From: Chloroflexota bacterium
GTDB taxonomy: Bacteria; Chloroflexota; Anaerolineae; UBA1429
Length of the DNA stretch: 8,031 nucleotides
Assembly (NCBI GenBank): GCA_012513725.1
Contig: JAAZBQ010000963.1
Span: 1-8,031 of the forward strand
Direction of reading: 5' to 3'
Below the pieces are notes generated by a model. The model had not been told where the DNA came from. It saw nothing but the letters and a program-made list of their open reading frames with translations, and searched no databases. Within the stretch, counting starts at the first letter, position 1. Every line of letters begins with the position of its first letter. Positions 1-5,718 of the stretch are shown one piece after another. A program made the position numbers and the translations under genes.

Positions 1-68
1 AGGCGGTGGAACCGCGCCTCACACTCGACCTCCCCCGGATACTCGGCGCCACACTGTGGGCACTTGAT
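1..68 (-). CDS. Zinc-ribbon protein, N-terminal fragment (cut by window edge)
   Basis: The minus strand reads (M/I)KCPQCGAEYPGEVECEARF and then runs off the left edge. The CPQCG knuckle at residues 3-7 right after the N-terminus is typical of small zinc-ribbon proteins, and a further Cys lies at about residue 17. I do not recognise the family beyond that. The start is odd: the codon before Lys-Cys-Pro is ATC (68-66), the frame has an in-frame TAG about 30 bases upstream, and there is no ATG, GTG or TTG between. A good ribosome site AGGAG ends 8 bases before the ATC, and a promoter lies just upstream, so initiation here is plausible. The only nearby ATG (75-73) is out of frame and is one base from the AGGAG. 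Either a rare ATC start or a base error is likely. Confidence 0.5.
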   Translation of the reverse strand, partial: MKCPQCGAEYPGEVECEARFHR

Positions 69-107
69 GGTGCATGCTCCTATTGTGCACTAATCCGATC
101 TGCATCC

Positions 108-136
108 AGGATAACCCGCGGCAGGAGGCGTGTCAC
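108..136 (-). promoter_or_regulatory. Promoter for the zinc-ribbon gene
   Basis: On the minus strand GTGACA (136-131, 5 of 6 to the -35 consensus) is followed after 17 bases by TATCCT (113-108, 4 of 6 to the -10). The predicted transcript would begin near base 101, giving a leader of roughly 30 bases that contains AGGAG before the zinc-ribbon reading frame. The prediction rests on consensus matching only, but its placement fits the downstream gene. Confidence 0.4.
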
Positions 137-370
137 CACGCGCTCGCCGCAGGGGTGACCGTCAGAGTCTTGGCGCATGCAGGCCATGGGGGAGTCCCCT
201 TTGGACTGCGGCAGCCCGGCCCCAGTATCCGCCCGAGTCTGCTCGGGCTGGGCATGCCGCCTTGCGTGCTATGGCACGCACGTGCCCCGGGAGGCAGGAC
301 GCCCGTGGGTCTTCGCCGAGCAAGAGGGCAGGGTGGTCTGCCGTCATCAGGCAGTGATCTGGTACAGGCC

Positions 371-394
371 CAAAAGCGGCAGCCGGGCTGCCGC
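371..394 (-). terminator. Rho-independent terminator candidate (second, downstream)
   Basis: Read on the minus strand, an 8-base-pair GC-rich perfect stem with a 3-base loop (394-376) is followed directly by TTTT (375-372). The T run is short, but stem plus run has the usual form. It lies about 100 bases beyond the gpmA terminator, so it would stop read-through or end a short transcript made between the two. Confidence 0.45.
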
Positions 395-490
395 AGCCCA
401 TAGAAGACGCCCCAGGTCCTGCGTTCGCGCAGAACGCTGACGTGCAGCCTCGCCGCAGGCCGCTGCAGCTTTGCCGACGGAGCGCCCACA

Positions 491-519
491 ACGAAACGCG
501 GGCCCTTCAAGGGCCCGCG
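491..519 (-). terminator. gpmA terminator
   Basis: An 11-base perfect inverted repeat, CGCGGGCCCTT and AAGGGCCCGCG around a single C (497-519), lies 31 bases after the gpmA stop codon. In practice the stem would be 8-9 pairs with a TTGAA-like loop. On the minus strand the stem is followed by TTTCGTT. Position, strength and the T-rich tail all fit an intrinsic terminator for gpmA. Confidence 0.7.
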
Positions 520-550
520 CGAGGTCTGCCGCTGGGAGAGGTCGAGGCCC

Positions 551-1300
551 CTACTTTTTCGCCTTGCCCTGTGCGGCGACCGCGGCCATCGCGGCGGCCA
601 CGGCGTCGGGATCCCCGAGATAGTACGATTTGAGCGGCTTGAGGTCGTCGTCCAGCTCGTACACGAGGGGGATACCCGTGGGGATGTTGAGCGACGGGAT
701 CTCTTCGTCGGACACGTTGTCCAGGTACTTGACCAGCGCCCGGAGGCTGTTGCCGTGGGCGGCGACGAGGACCCGCTTGCCGGCCCGCACTTGGGGCGCG
801 ATCGTCTCGTGCCAGTAGGGCAGCATGCGCGCCACGGTATCCTTGAGGCACTCGGTGGCCGGGATTTCTTCCGGCTTGAGCTCGGCGTAGCGCCGATCGA
901 AGCGCGGGTGGCGAGGGTCGTCGTCGGCCATCGGCGGGGGCGGGATGTCGTAGGAACGGCGCCAGATGTGCACCTGCTCCTCAGAGTGCTTGGCGGCCGT
1001 CTCGGCCTTGTCCAGCCCCTGGAGGGCCCCATAGTGCCGCTCGTTCAGGCGCCAGGAGCGGTACACCGGGATCCACATGAGGTCCATCTCGTCCATGACG
1101 ATCCACAGCGTGCGGATGGCGCGCTTGAGCACCGACGTGTAAGCAATATCGAACTCGTAGCCCTCGGCCTTGAGCGCGCGCCCGGCGGCGGTGGCCTCCT
1201 CGACGCCGGTGGCCGATAGGTCCACGTCCTTCCAGCCGGTAAAGCGGTTCTCGAGGTTCCAGGTGCTCTGGCCATGTCGTACCAAGACCAGCTTGTGCAT
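551..1300 (-). CDS. gpmA: 2,3-bisphosphoglycerate-dependent phosphoglycerate mutase
   Basis: GpmA interconverts 3-phosphoglycerate and 2-phosphoglycerate in glycolysis and gluconeogenesis, in the cytosol, through a phosphohistidine enzyme primed by 2,3-bisphosphoglycerate. The 249-residue product has the normal family length. Visible hallmarks are RHGQSTWN with the catalytic His9, the following NRFTGWKDVDLS (18-29), Arg60 in LKRAIRT, Glu87 in LNERHYG (the usual proton donor), the RRSYDIPPPP loop (114-123) and His182 in AHGNSLR. The ATG is preceded by GAGAGGGAG, leaving about 8 bases to the start. The lysine-rich C-terminus and Ala-rich tail (232-249) are unremarkable. The gene stands alone, transcribed away from the lar operon from its own promoter and followed by a strong terminator. 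The identification is very secure. Confidence 0.97.
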   Translation of the reverse strand: MHKLVLVRHGQSTWNLENRFTGWKDVDLSATGVEEATAAGRALKAEGYEFDIAYTSVLKRAIRTLWIVMDEMDLMWIPVYRSWRLNERHYGALQGLDKAETAAKHSEEQVHIWRRSYDIPPPPMADDDPRHPRFDRRYAELKPEEIPATECLKDTVARMLPYWHETIAPQVRAGKRVLVAAHGNSLRALVKYLDNVSDEEIPSLNIPTGIPLVYELDDDLKPLKSYYLGDPDAVAAAMAAVAAQGKAKK

Positions 1301-1346
1301 GGGCCCAACTCCCTCTCGCTATACGGATGACACTGCATACCGCGCC

Positions 1347-1375
1347 ATTGTGCCGCATCGAGGTGGGCCCGTCAA
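1347..1375 (-). promoter_or_regulatory. gpmA promoter
   Basis: The minus strand carries TTGACG (1375-1370, 5 of 6) and CACAAT (1352-1347, 4 of 6) with exactly 17 bases between. The predicted start near base 1340 gives a leader of about 40 bases to the gpmA ATG. The -35 element is embedded in an 11-base sequence, TTGACGGGCCC, that recurs in the divergent lar promoter. Confidence 0.55.
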
Positions 1376-1434
1376 GTACGGATCGCGGTGCGTTTCGACT
1401 GCAGCGGGGCGACCTCTGGCCAGTTGACGGGCCC
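1365..1434. repeat. 11-base inverted repeat spanning the two divergent -35 regions
   Basis: GGGCCCGTCAA (1365-1375) is the exact reverse complement of TTGACGGGCCC (1424-1434), with 48 bases between. Each arm contains the -35 hexamer of one of the divergent promoters plus the palindromic GGGCCC just inside the spacer. It could be a paired operator for a shared regulator, or a coincidence of two similar promoters in GC-rich DNA. Confidence 0.5.
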
Positions 1435-1451
1435 GGCGCACGCCCTATAAT
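1424..1451 (+). promoter_or_regulatory. lar operon promoter
   Basis: TTGACG (1424-1429, 5 of 6) and a perfect TATAAT (1446-1451) are separated by 16 bases. The predicted start near 1458 leaves a leader of about 38 bases before larE. This is the best sigma-70 type promoter in the window and suggests steady, fairly strong expression unless an operator at the inverted repeat represses it. Confidence 0.75.
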
Positions 1452-1496
1452 GGCCATTCGAGACTTGATTACTCTGTATTGCGATGGGGAGAGGTG

Positions 1497-2339
1497 ATGA
1501 CCGAGCCCGATGGCGTTCGGAACCTGGCGGCCAAGGAGGCTCTGCTGCACGGCATCCTCCGAGAGTTGGGCCGGGTAGCCGTGGCCCTCTCTGGCGGGGT
1601 CGACTCGTCCTACCTCCTCGCCGCCGCCGTGAGCGCCCTGGGCCCGGAGCGGGTCCTGGCGCTCACCGCCGAGTCCCCCTTTTTTCCCGGTGACGAGGCC
1701 GAGCTATCCCGGCGTATCGCCGCGTCCTTGGGCGTCGAGCACCGCATGTTACCCGTTGACGACCTGGCCAACCCCCAGGTGGCGAGCAACCCCGTGGACC
1801 GCTGCTACCACTGTAAGCGTGCCCGGTTCGAACTGCTCCGCGACCTGGCAGCCGAAAGCGACGGCGCCATGCTGGTGCATGGCGAGAACGCCGACGATCA
1901 TCTCCAGTACCGCCCCGGATCTGCGGCGGCCCGTGAGGTCGGCGCCCGCGCGCCCCTGGCCGAGGCCGGCCTGGGCAAGGCCGAGATCCGCACGCTGGCC
2001 CGCCGCGCCGGCCTGCCGAACTGGGATCGCCCCGCGGCGGCCTGCCTGGCCACGCGCTTTCCGTACGACACGCCCCTCACCCGCGAGGGACTCGCCCGGG
2101 TGGAGGGCGCCGAGCGCTTTCTGCACGACCTCCTGGGCACCAGCGCCCTGCGGGTCCGCGACCACTATCCCATCGCCCGGCTGGAGCTCGCTCCGGAGGA
2201 CATCCCCCGGGCGGCGCAGGATCCCCTCCGGAGGCAGATCAGCGAGGGGCTGACGGCCCGCGGCTACCGTTATGTAACCTTGGATCTCGATGGCTATCGC
2301 AGTGGGAGTTTCGATGACCGAGTTGCCAACCAGTCCTAG
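1497..2339 (+). CDS. larE: LarE, ATP-dependent sulfur transferase for NPN cofactor synthesis
   Basis: LarE adenylylates the carboxylate of carboxylated nicotinate mononucleotide and then replaces it with sulfur, twice, to give the dithio precursor of the nickel-pincer cofactor. The 280-residue product shows the PP-loop SGGVDS (32-37), ESPFFP (59-64), HGENADDH (128-135), CLATRFPY starting at Cys183, and the C-terminal DLDGYRSGS (263-271). It has Cys103 and Cys106 in NPVDRCYHCKRARF as well as Cys183. The Lactiplantibacillus enzyme uses only the cysteine equivalent to Cys183 and sacrifices it. Homologues with all three bind a [4Fe-4S] cluster, so this copy is probably of that type. I chose the ATG at 1497 because GGGGAG lies 5 bases before it. 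An in-frame TTG at 1479 has no ribosome site. It is the first gene of the operon and overlaps larB by 26 bases. Confidence 0.93.
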   Translation: MTEPDGVRNLAAKEALLHGILRELGRVAVALSGGVDSSYLLAAAVSALGPERVLALTAESPFFPGDEAELSRRIAASLGVEHRMLPVDDLANPQVASNPVDRCYHCKRARFELLRDLAAESDGAMLVHGENADDHLQYRPGSAAAREVGARAPLAEAGLGKAEIRTLARRAGLPNWDRPAAACLATRFPYDTPLTREGLARVEGAERFLHDLLGTSALRVRDHYPIARLELAPEDIPRAAQDPLRRQISEGLTARGYRYVTLDLDGYRSGSFDDRVANQS

Positions 2340-3057
2340 CCGCAAGCTCTCCGAGGCCCTGGACGCCCGCCTCGACCTGAACCGCCAGGCGCGCAAGGGC
2401 GTGCCAGAGGTCGTGTGGACCAGCACCAAGACGGTGCCCCAATGCCTGAACATCGCGGCCACGTTCTTCGAGCGGACGGGGCGCGCGATCCTCAGCCGCG
2501 TGTCGCCCGAGCTCGAGGAGGCCCTGCGCGAGCGGTACGGGGCCGACGGCATGCTGGAGTGGTACTCTGCCTCCCGCGCCGCGATCGTACGCCATCCCGA
2601 GCACAGCGTGGCGCCGACGGGGGGGCGCGTCGGGGTGATCACGGCCGGCACGTCGGACCAGGCCATCGCCGAGGAAGCGGCGGTCGTGTGCCAGGAGATG
2701 GGCTGCACCGTGGAGACGGCCTACGACGTCGGGGTGGCCGGGCTACACCGGCTGTTCCCTCCGCTGGAGCGGATGCTGGCAGAAGAGGTCGACGTCCTCA
2801 TCGTGGCGGCCGGGATGGATGGCGCGCTGCCCTCCGTGGTCTCGGGCTTGGTGGACGTGCCGGTCATCGGCCTGCCCACCTCGGTAGGCTATGGGTACGG
2901 TGGCCGTGGCGAGGCGGCCCTCCTCAGCATGTTGCAGACCTGCTCGCCGGGGCTGGCGGTGGTGAACATCGACAACGGCGTGGGGGCCGGCGCCATGGCC
3001 GGGCTCATCGCCAATCGGGCGGCGCTCGCACGAGCCGGCCGCTCGGCGCGGGAGTAG
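2314..3057 (+). CDS. larB: LarB, nicotinic acid adenine dinucleotide carboxylase/hydrolase
   Basis: LarB carboxylates C5 of the pyridinium ring of nicotinic acid adenine dinucleotide and hydrolyses the phosphoanhydride, making the first NPN intermediate. The C-terminal half is a PurE (AIR carboxylase)-like domain. The 247-residue product has the family N-terminal segment DLNRQARKGVPEVV (21-34) with KTVPQ (39-43), then GTSD (112-115), GVAGLHRL (140-147), AGMDGALPSVVSG (166-178), PTSVGYG (188-194) and VVNIDNGVGAGAMA (216-229), all conserved LarB blocks. The ATG at 2314 follows GTGGGAG at 5 bases and lies inside the end of larE, so the two are probably translationally coupled. An in-frame ATG at 2290 would lengthen the overlap and has no better ribosome site. 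The gene is intact. Confidence 0.95.
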   Translation: MTELPTSPSRKLSEALDARLDLNRQARKGVPEVVWTSTKTVPQCLNIAATFFERTGRAILSRVSPELEEALRERYGADGMLEWYSASRAAIVRHPEHSVAPTGGRVGVITAGTSDQAIAEEAAVVCQEMGCTVETAYDVGVAGLHRLFPPLERMLAEEVDVLIVAAGMDGALPSVVSGLVDVPVIGLPTSVGYGYGGRGEAALLSMLQTCSPGLAVVNIDNGVGAGAMAGLIANRAALARAGRSARE

Positions 3058-3079
3058 CAGGCCCATCTACGGAGGAAGC

Positions 3080-3619
3080 ATGGCACACAGCGAGAGCCTG
3101 CCGAACGCGGACACACCGGACCGCATCGTCCTCTTGGAGTGCAACATCGACGACATGACCGGCGAGGCACTGGGCTACGCACTGGAGACCATCCTCGCCG
3201 CGGGGGCGCTGGATGCCTGGTTCACGCCAATCTACATGAAAAAGAACCGCCCCGGCACCCTGCTCTCGGTGCTCTGCGCCGAGGAGCGCGGCGACGAGAT
3301 GCGCCTCCTCGTGCTCCGCGAGACCACTACCCTGGGCGTCCGCTGGCGCACCATGGATCGCCAGATCGCCGAGCGCCGCAGCGCAGGGGTGGAGACGCCG
3401 TACGGCCCCGTGGCCGTCAAGGTCAAGATCGTGGACGGTCGCGCCCTGAGCGCCAAGCCCGAGTACGAAGACTGTGCGGCCCTCGCCCGCCGCAGCGGCG
3501 TGCCGCTGGAGGATGTGCTCGCCGCCGCCCGCGCGGCCGCCGCGCGACTGCTGGACCGCGGCGATGTGGCGTCGAGCGGAGAGGTCAACGGCCGGGGCGC
3601 TGGGGCCGAGCGGCGCTAG
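3080..3619 (+). CDS. larC2: LarC C-terminal domain (LarC2) as a separate protein, nickel insertion for NPN
   Basis: LarC uses CTP to insert nickel into the pincer nucleotide. The full protein is about 400 residues, made of LarC1 and LarC2 parts joined either directly or by a programmed ribosomal frameshift. This 179-residue product matches only the C-terminal part: CNIDDMTGEALGYALE (21-36), GALDAWFTPIYMKKNRPG (42-59), ETTTLGVR (81-88), YGPVAVK (108-114) and KPEYEDC (126-132). It has its own strong ribosome site, GGAGGAA, 4-5 bases before the ATG, and starts 22 bases after larB, so it is translated independently. No LarC1-like sequence occurs upstream in any frame, since larB fills that space, nor downstream. 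The last 25 or so residues are a low-complexity tail. LarC2 is the part known to bind CTP and to drive oligomerisation. Whether it works here with a LarC1 encoded elsewhere is unknown. Confidence 0.88.
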   Translation: MAHSESLPNADTPDRIVLLECNIDDMTGEALGYALETILAAGALDAWFTPIYMKKNRPGTLLSVLCAEERGDEMRLLVLRETTTLGVRWRTMDRQIAERRSAGVETPYGPVAVKVKIVDGRALSAKPEYEDCAALARRSGVPLEDVLAAARAAAARLLDRGDVASSGEVNGRGAGAERR

Positions 3620-3624
3620 CCGCT
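3609..3624 (+). terminator. Weak hairpin at the end of the lar operon
   Basis: AGCGGC-GCTA-GCCGCT forms a 6-base-pair stem that includes the larC2 stop codon. It is followed only by TGATCATGA, so the T run is poor. It may be an mRNA end structure rather than a true intrinsic terminator. No better candidate is visible before the next promoter. Confidence 0.22.
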
Positions 3625-3696
3625 TGATCATGACGCGGCGCCTCGGGCACGCGCGGCAATGGCGGTGCCGTGCGCGTCGCTCCGCGCAGCCAAAGG

Positions 3697-3725
3697 TTGA
3701 CGCCCCGCCGCGGCTTTGCTACACT
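3697..3725 (+). promoter_or_regulatory. Promoter of the hybrid histidine kinase gene
   Basis: TTGACG (3697-3702, 5 of 6) and TACACT (3720-3725, 4 of 6) are exactly 17 bases apart. The predicted start near 3732 would give a leader of about 190 bases. The kinase gene would therefore be a separate transcription unit from the lar operon. Confidence 0.6.
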
Positions 3726-3731
3726 GTGACG

Positions 3732-3923
3732 CATAGTCAACGAACGGTCGGATGCCCATCCACGCCCGATCTCACGTCGCCCCCCGTCCCAGACGCTCGT
3801 CTGCATCTTGCCGTCCGCATACCAGTCTTCGTGCCTGCGCGCTGTCCGTCCGATCACGGCCTCCACTCCGCTCCGGCAGCAACCGCCAATCCGCACGCAC
3901 GAGCGTCCTGCTAAGGGGGGACC
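3732..3923 (+). other. Long C-rich, G-poor leader of the kinase gene
   Basis: The stretch between the promoter and the kinase ATG has no convincing gene. Its base use is unlike its surroundings: in 3781-3900 I count 56 C against 26 G on the plus strand, with many CC(T/A)-type pyrimidine runs and little visible hairpin potential. That is the composition of Rho-loading (rut) sites. A reading frame starting at 3752 crosses into the kinase gene in another frame and has no protein features. The leader ends with AAGGGGGG just before the kinase start. Confidence 0.45.
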
Positions 3924-5657
3924 ATGACCAACCTGGCATTCGACCAGCAGCACGACCGCGCCGCGGCCTGGCTCAGGGAGCTCCAGGATACCGAGGGCAC
4001 GCCAACCGGCGCGCTGCAAGCCGCCCAAGGGCTTGTCGACACGATGGGCACGCTGCGAGACGCGTACGCGGCGCTGGCCGAGGCGCACGAGGCGCTGCGC
4101 GGTGAATGGGAGAGCGCCGAGCGCCAGCGGATCGGCTGCTGCGCCCTGCTCGAGGCCATGCCCGACGGCTATCTCGTTACGGGCCTCGATGGCGTGATTC
4201 ACGAGGCGAACGCCGCGGCGGCCGAGATGCTGTCTGCCACCCGGGAGGACCTGACCGGGCGCTCCCTGGGAGACCTGGTGGCCAAGGAATGCCTGCCCGG
4301 CTATGCGAACCTCCTCGCTTCCCTCGACGACGGCCCCTCCCTCGGGAGAGACACCTTTACCCTGCTCCCCCTCTCCGGTTCGCCCTTTACGGTCTCTGCT
4401 GTGGCCGTCCGCATCGAGGCGGCGGAGGGTGCCGAGGGTGATCTCCGCTGGGCGCTCCGCGACATCACCGAGCGGCAGGCTCTCGAGGACCAGCTGCGCG
4501 ACGCCCAGCGGCTAGAAGCCATCGGGCGGCTCACCGGAGGGATCGCCCACGAGTTCAACAACCTCCTGATGATCATCAACGGCGAGGCGCAGTTCATGCT
4601 CGAAGCGGTCGAGCCCGAGGCGAGCATCCGGACCGACATCGAGGAGATCCGCCAGGCCGGTTTGCGCGCCACTGAGCTGACCAGTCAGCTGCTGGCCTTC
4701 ACCCGGCGGCAGAACGGCGGGCGCCAACCCCTGAACCTGAACGACGTTGTGGAGAACATGGCGCGGATACTGCGCCGCATCATCGGAGAGGATGTTTCGC
4801 TGCGCCTGGCCCTGGGAGACGATATCGGGGTGGTGCGAGCCGACGCGTCGCACATCCGGCAGATGATCATCAACCTGGCGATCAACGCGCGAGACGCCAT
4901 GCCCCACGGTGGGACGTTGACGCTGAGCACCGCAAACGAAAGCCCTCACTCGGCTGGCGCGGAGGCGGCGGATCGCTACGTGCGCCTGGCCATCACCGAT
5001 ACGGGGCGCGGCATGCCGCCCGAGGTACGAGCGCGGCTCTTCGAGCCCTTTTTCACCACCAAGGCGATCGGCGAGGGTACTGGCCTGGGGCTGACCATGG
5101 TCCAGGGCCTCGTGCGAGAACTGGGGGGCGTCATCGAGGTGGATAGCGAAGAGGGCCAGGGCACGACCATATCGCTCTATCTGCCTCTCGTGCGGGCTGC
5201 CACCGTCGCCGACGCCGCGGCGGAGCAGGTGGCCGATCTGCCGGGCGGTGATGAGACGGTGCTGGTGGTCGAGGACGACGCGCACGTGCGCCGGATGACG
5301 GTCCGAATGCTCAAGAGGCTCGGCTACCGGGTGCTCGAGGCAGAGAGCGGCGAGCGCGCCATGGATGTCTTTGGAGAAGGCCAGGGGATCGACCTCGTGC
5401 TGACGGACGTCGTCATGCCTGGGGCCAGCGGTTGGGAACTGGCCGAGGAACTCGGGCGGATCCAGCCGGGGCTGCGCATCCTGTTCATGTCCGGCTACCC
5501 ACGGGAAAAGCTGGGTGAGGGCGGCGCCCTACGCGAGGGGATTCACCTGGTGGCCAAGCCGTTCACGATCCGCCAGCTGGCCTCGCAGGTGCGCGAGGTG
5601 CTGGACGAGCCCCGGGCGCTGGAGGCCGGCCGCGATAGCCCGGTCCGGTGCTTCTAG
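3924..5657 (+). CDS. Soluble hybrid sensor histidine kinase (PAS-HisKA-HATPase-REC)
   Basis: This is a two-component signalling protein of 577 residues. Order: a charged, Ala/Leu-rich probable coiled coil (about 35-70); a PAS sensor domain (about 70-185) ending in the typical RDITERQALEDQLRDAQRLEAIG linker (19 of its residues lie at 179-197); HisKA with phospho-acceptor His209 in GGIAHEFNN; the ATPase with N box INLAINARDAM (316-326), G1 DTGRGMP (359-365), F box FEPFFTTK (373-380) and G2 GEGTGLGL (383-390); and a receiver domain (about 444-565) with acidic Glu450-Asp451-Asp452, phospho-acceptor Asp495, Ser523 and Lys545 in KPF. All catalytic residues are present. No membrane segment or signal peptide is visible, so it should sense a cytosolic signal. 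There is no DNA-binding output domain, and no partner regulator lies next to it, so its target is unknown. The ATG at 3924 follows AAGGGGGG by 3 bases. Confidence 0.93.
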   Translation: MTNLAFDQQHDRAAAWLRELQDTEGTPTGALQAAQGLVDTMGTLRDAYAALAEAHEALRGEWESAERQRIGCCALLEAMPDGYLVTGLDGVIHEANAAAAEMLSATREDLTGRSLGDLVAKECLPGYANLLASLDDGPSLGRDTFTLLPLSGSPFTVSAVAVRIEAAEGAEGDLRWALRDITERQALEDQLRDAQRLEAIGRLTGGIAHEFNNLLMIINGEAQFMLEAVEPEASIRTDIEEIRQAGLRATELTSQLLAFTRRQNGGRQPLNLNDVVENMARILRRIIGEDVSLRLALGDDIGVVRADASHIRQMIINLAINARDAMPHGGTLTLSTANESPHSAGAEAADRYVRLAITDTGRGMPPEVRARLFEPFFTTKAIGEGTGLGLTMVQGLVRELGGVIEVDSEEGQGTTISLYLPLVRAATVADAAAEQVADLPGGDETVLVVEDDAHVRRMTVRMLKRLGYRVLEAESGERAMDVFGEGQGIDLVLTDVVMPGASGWELAEELGRIQPGLRILFMSGYPREKLGEGGALREGIHLVAKPFTIRQLASQVREVLDEPRALEAGRDSPVRCF

Positions 5658-5674
5658 GGCTGACCGCACAACAT

Positions 5675-5709
5675 CCCGATGGCTGGCCAGCCACCGGGAG
5701 GCTGCTTTT
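5675..5709 (+). terminator. Possible terminator between convergent genes
   Basis: CCCG-A-TGGCT-GGCC-AGCCA-C-CGGG (5675-5698) folds as a 9-pair stem with one A-C mismatch and a 4-base loop, 17 bases after the kinase stop codon. On the plus strand a TTTT run lies at 5706-5709, separated from the stem by AGGCTGC, which is further than usual. The central 14 bases are a perfect palindrome, so the stem also forms in transcripts of the opposing gene. Confidence 0.35.
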
Positions 5710-5718
5710 ACCGGATCC

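Larger units (their letters stand above)
69..489. other. Intergenic stretch with several hairpins, no recognisable gene
   Basis: This lies between two minus-strand genes. Open frames exist on both strands, as expected in GC-rich DNA, but none shows a recognisable protein motif or a good ribosome site, and several overlap each other. The stretch is rich in short perfect inverted repeats: GCCCGAG-TCTG-CTCGGGC (231-248), GCGTGC-TATG-GCACGC (264-279), GCGGCAGC-CGG-GCTGCCGC (376-394) and GCGTTC-GCGCA-GAACGC (421-437). I could not match the fold to any RNA family I know (6S, tmRNA, RNase P, SRP or riboswitches). It could hold a small RNA or simply be untranslated trailer and leader. Confidence 0.5.

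Noticed and set aside
69..489. A known structured RNA in the hairpin-rich intergenic stretch
   Set aside because: I found no match to the conserved cores of 6S, tmRNA, RNase P, SRP RNA, tRNA or common riboswitches, so only hairpins and terminators are reported.
133..1032. A 299-codon open frame on the minus strand running through gpmA and the intergenic region
   Set aside because: It overlaps most of gpmA in another frame, its product is Arg/Pro/Ser-rich low-complexity sequence, and it has no motif. It is a shadow of GC-rich coding DNA.
1479..1496. TTG at 1479 as the larE start
   Set aside because: It has no ribosome site, whereas GGGGAG is well placed for the ATG at 1497 and the family N-terminus does not need the extra six residues.
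2290..2313. ATG at 2290 as the larB start
   Set aside because: The ATG at 2314 has GGGAG at good spacing and gives a normal LarB N-terminus.
1749..2708. A 319-codon frame on the minus strand opposite larE and larB
   Set aside because: It is wholly antisense to two well-conserved genes and has no recognisable domain.
3040..3100. A programmed frameshift joining LarC1 and LarC2, as in Lactiplantibacillus
   Set aside because: The upstream frame is LarB to its stop codon, not LarC1, and larC2 has its own ribosome site and ATG.
3585..4202. A minus-strand frame across the kinase leader and kinase start, and a plus-strand frame at 3752-4105
   Set aside because: Both lack ribosome sites and protein motifs, and both overlap the start of the clearly real kinase gene.
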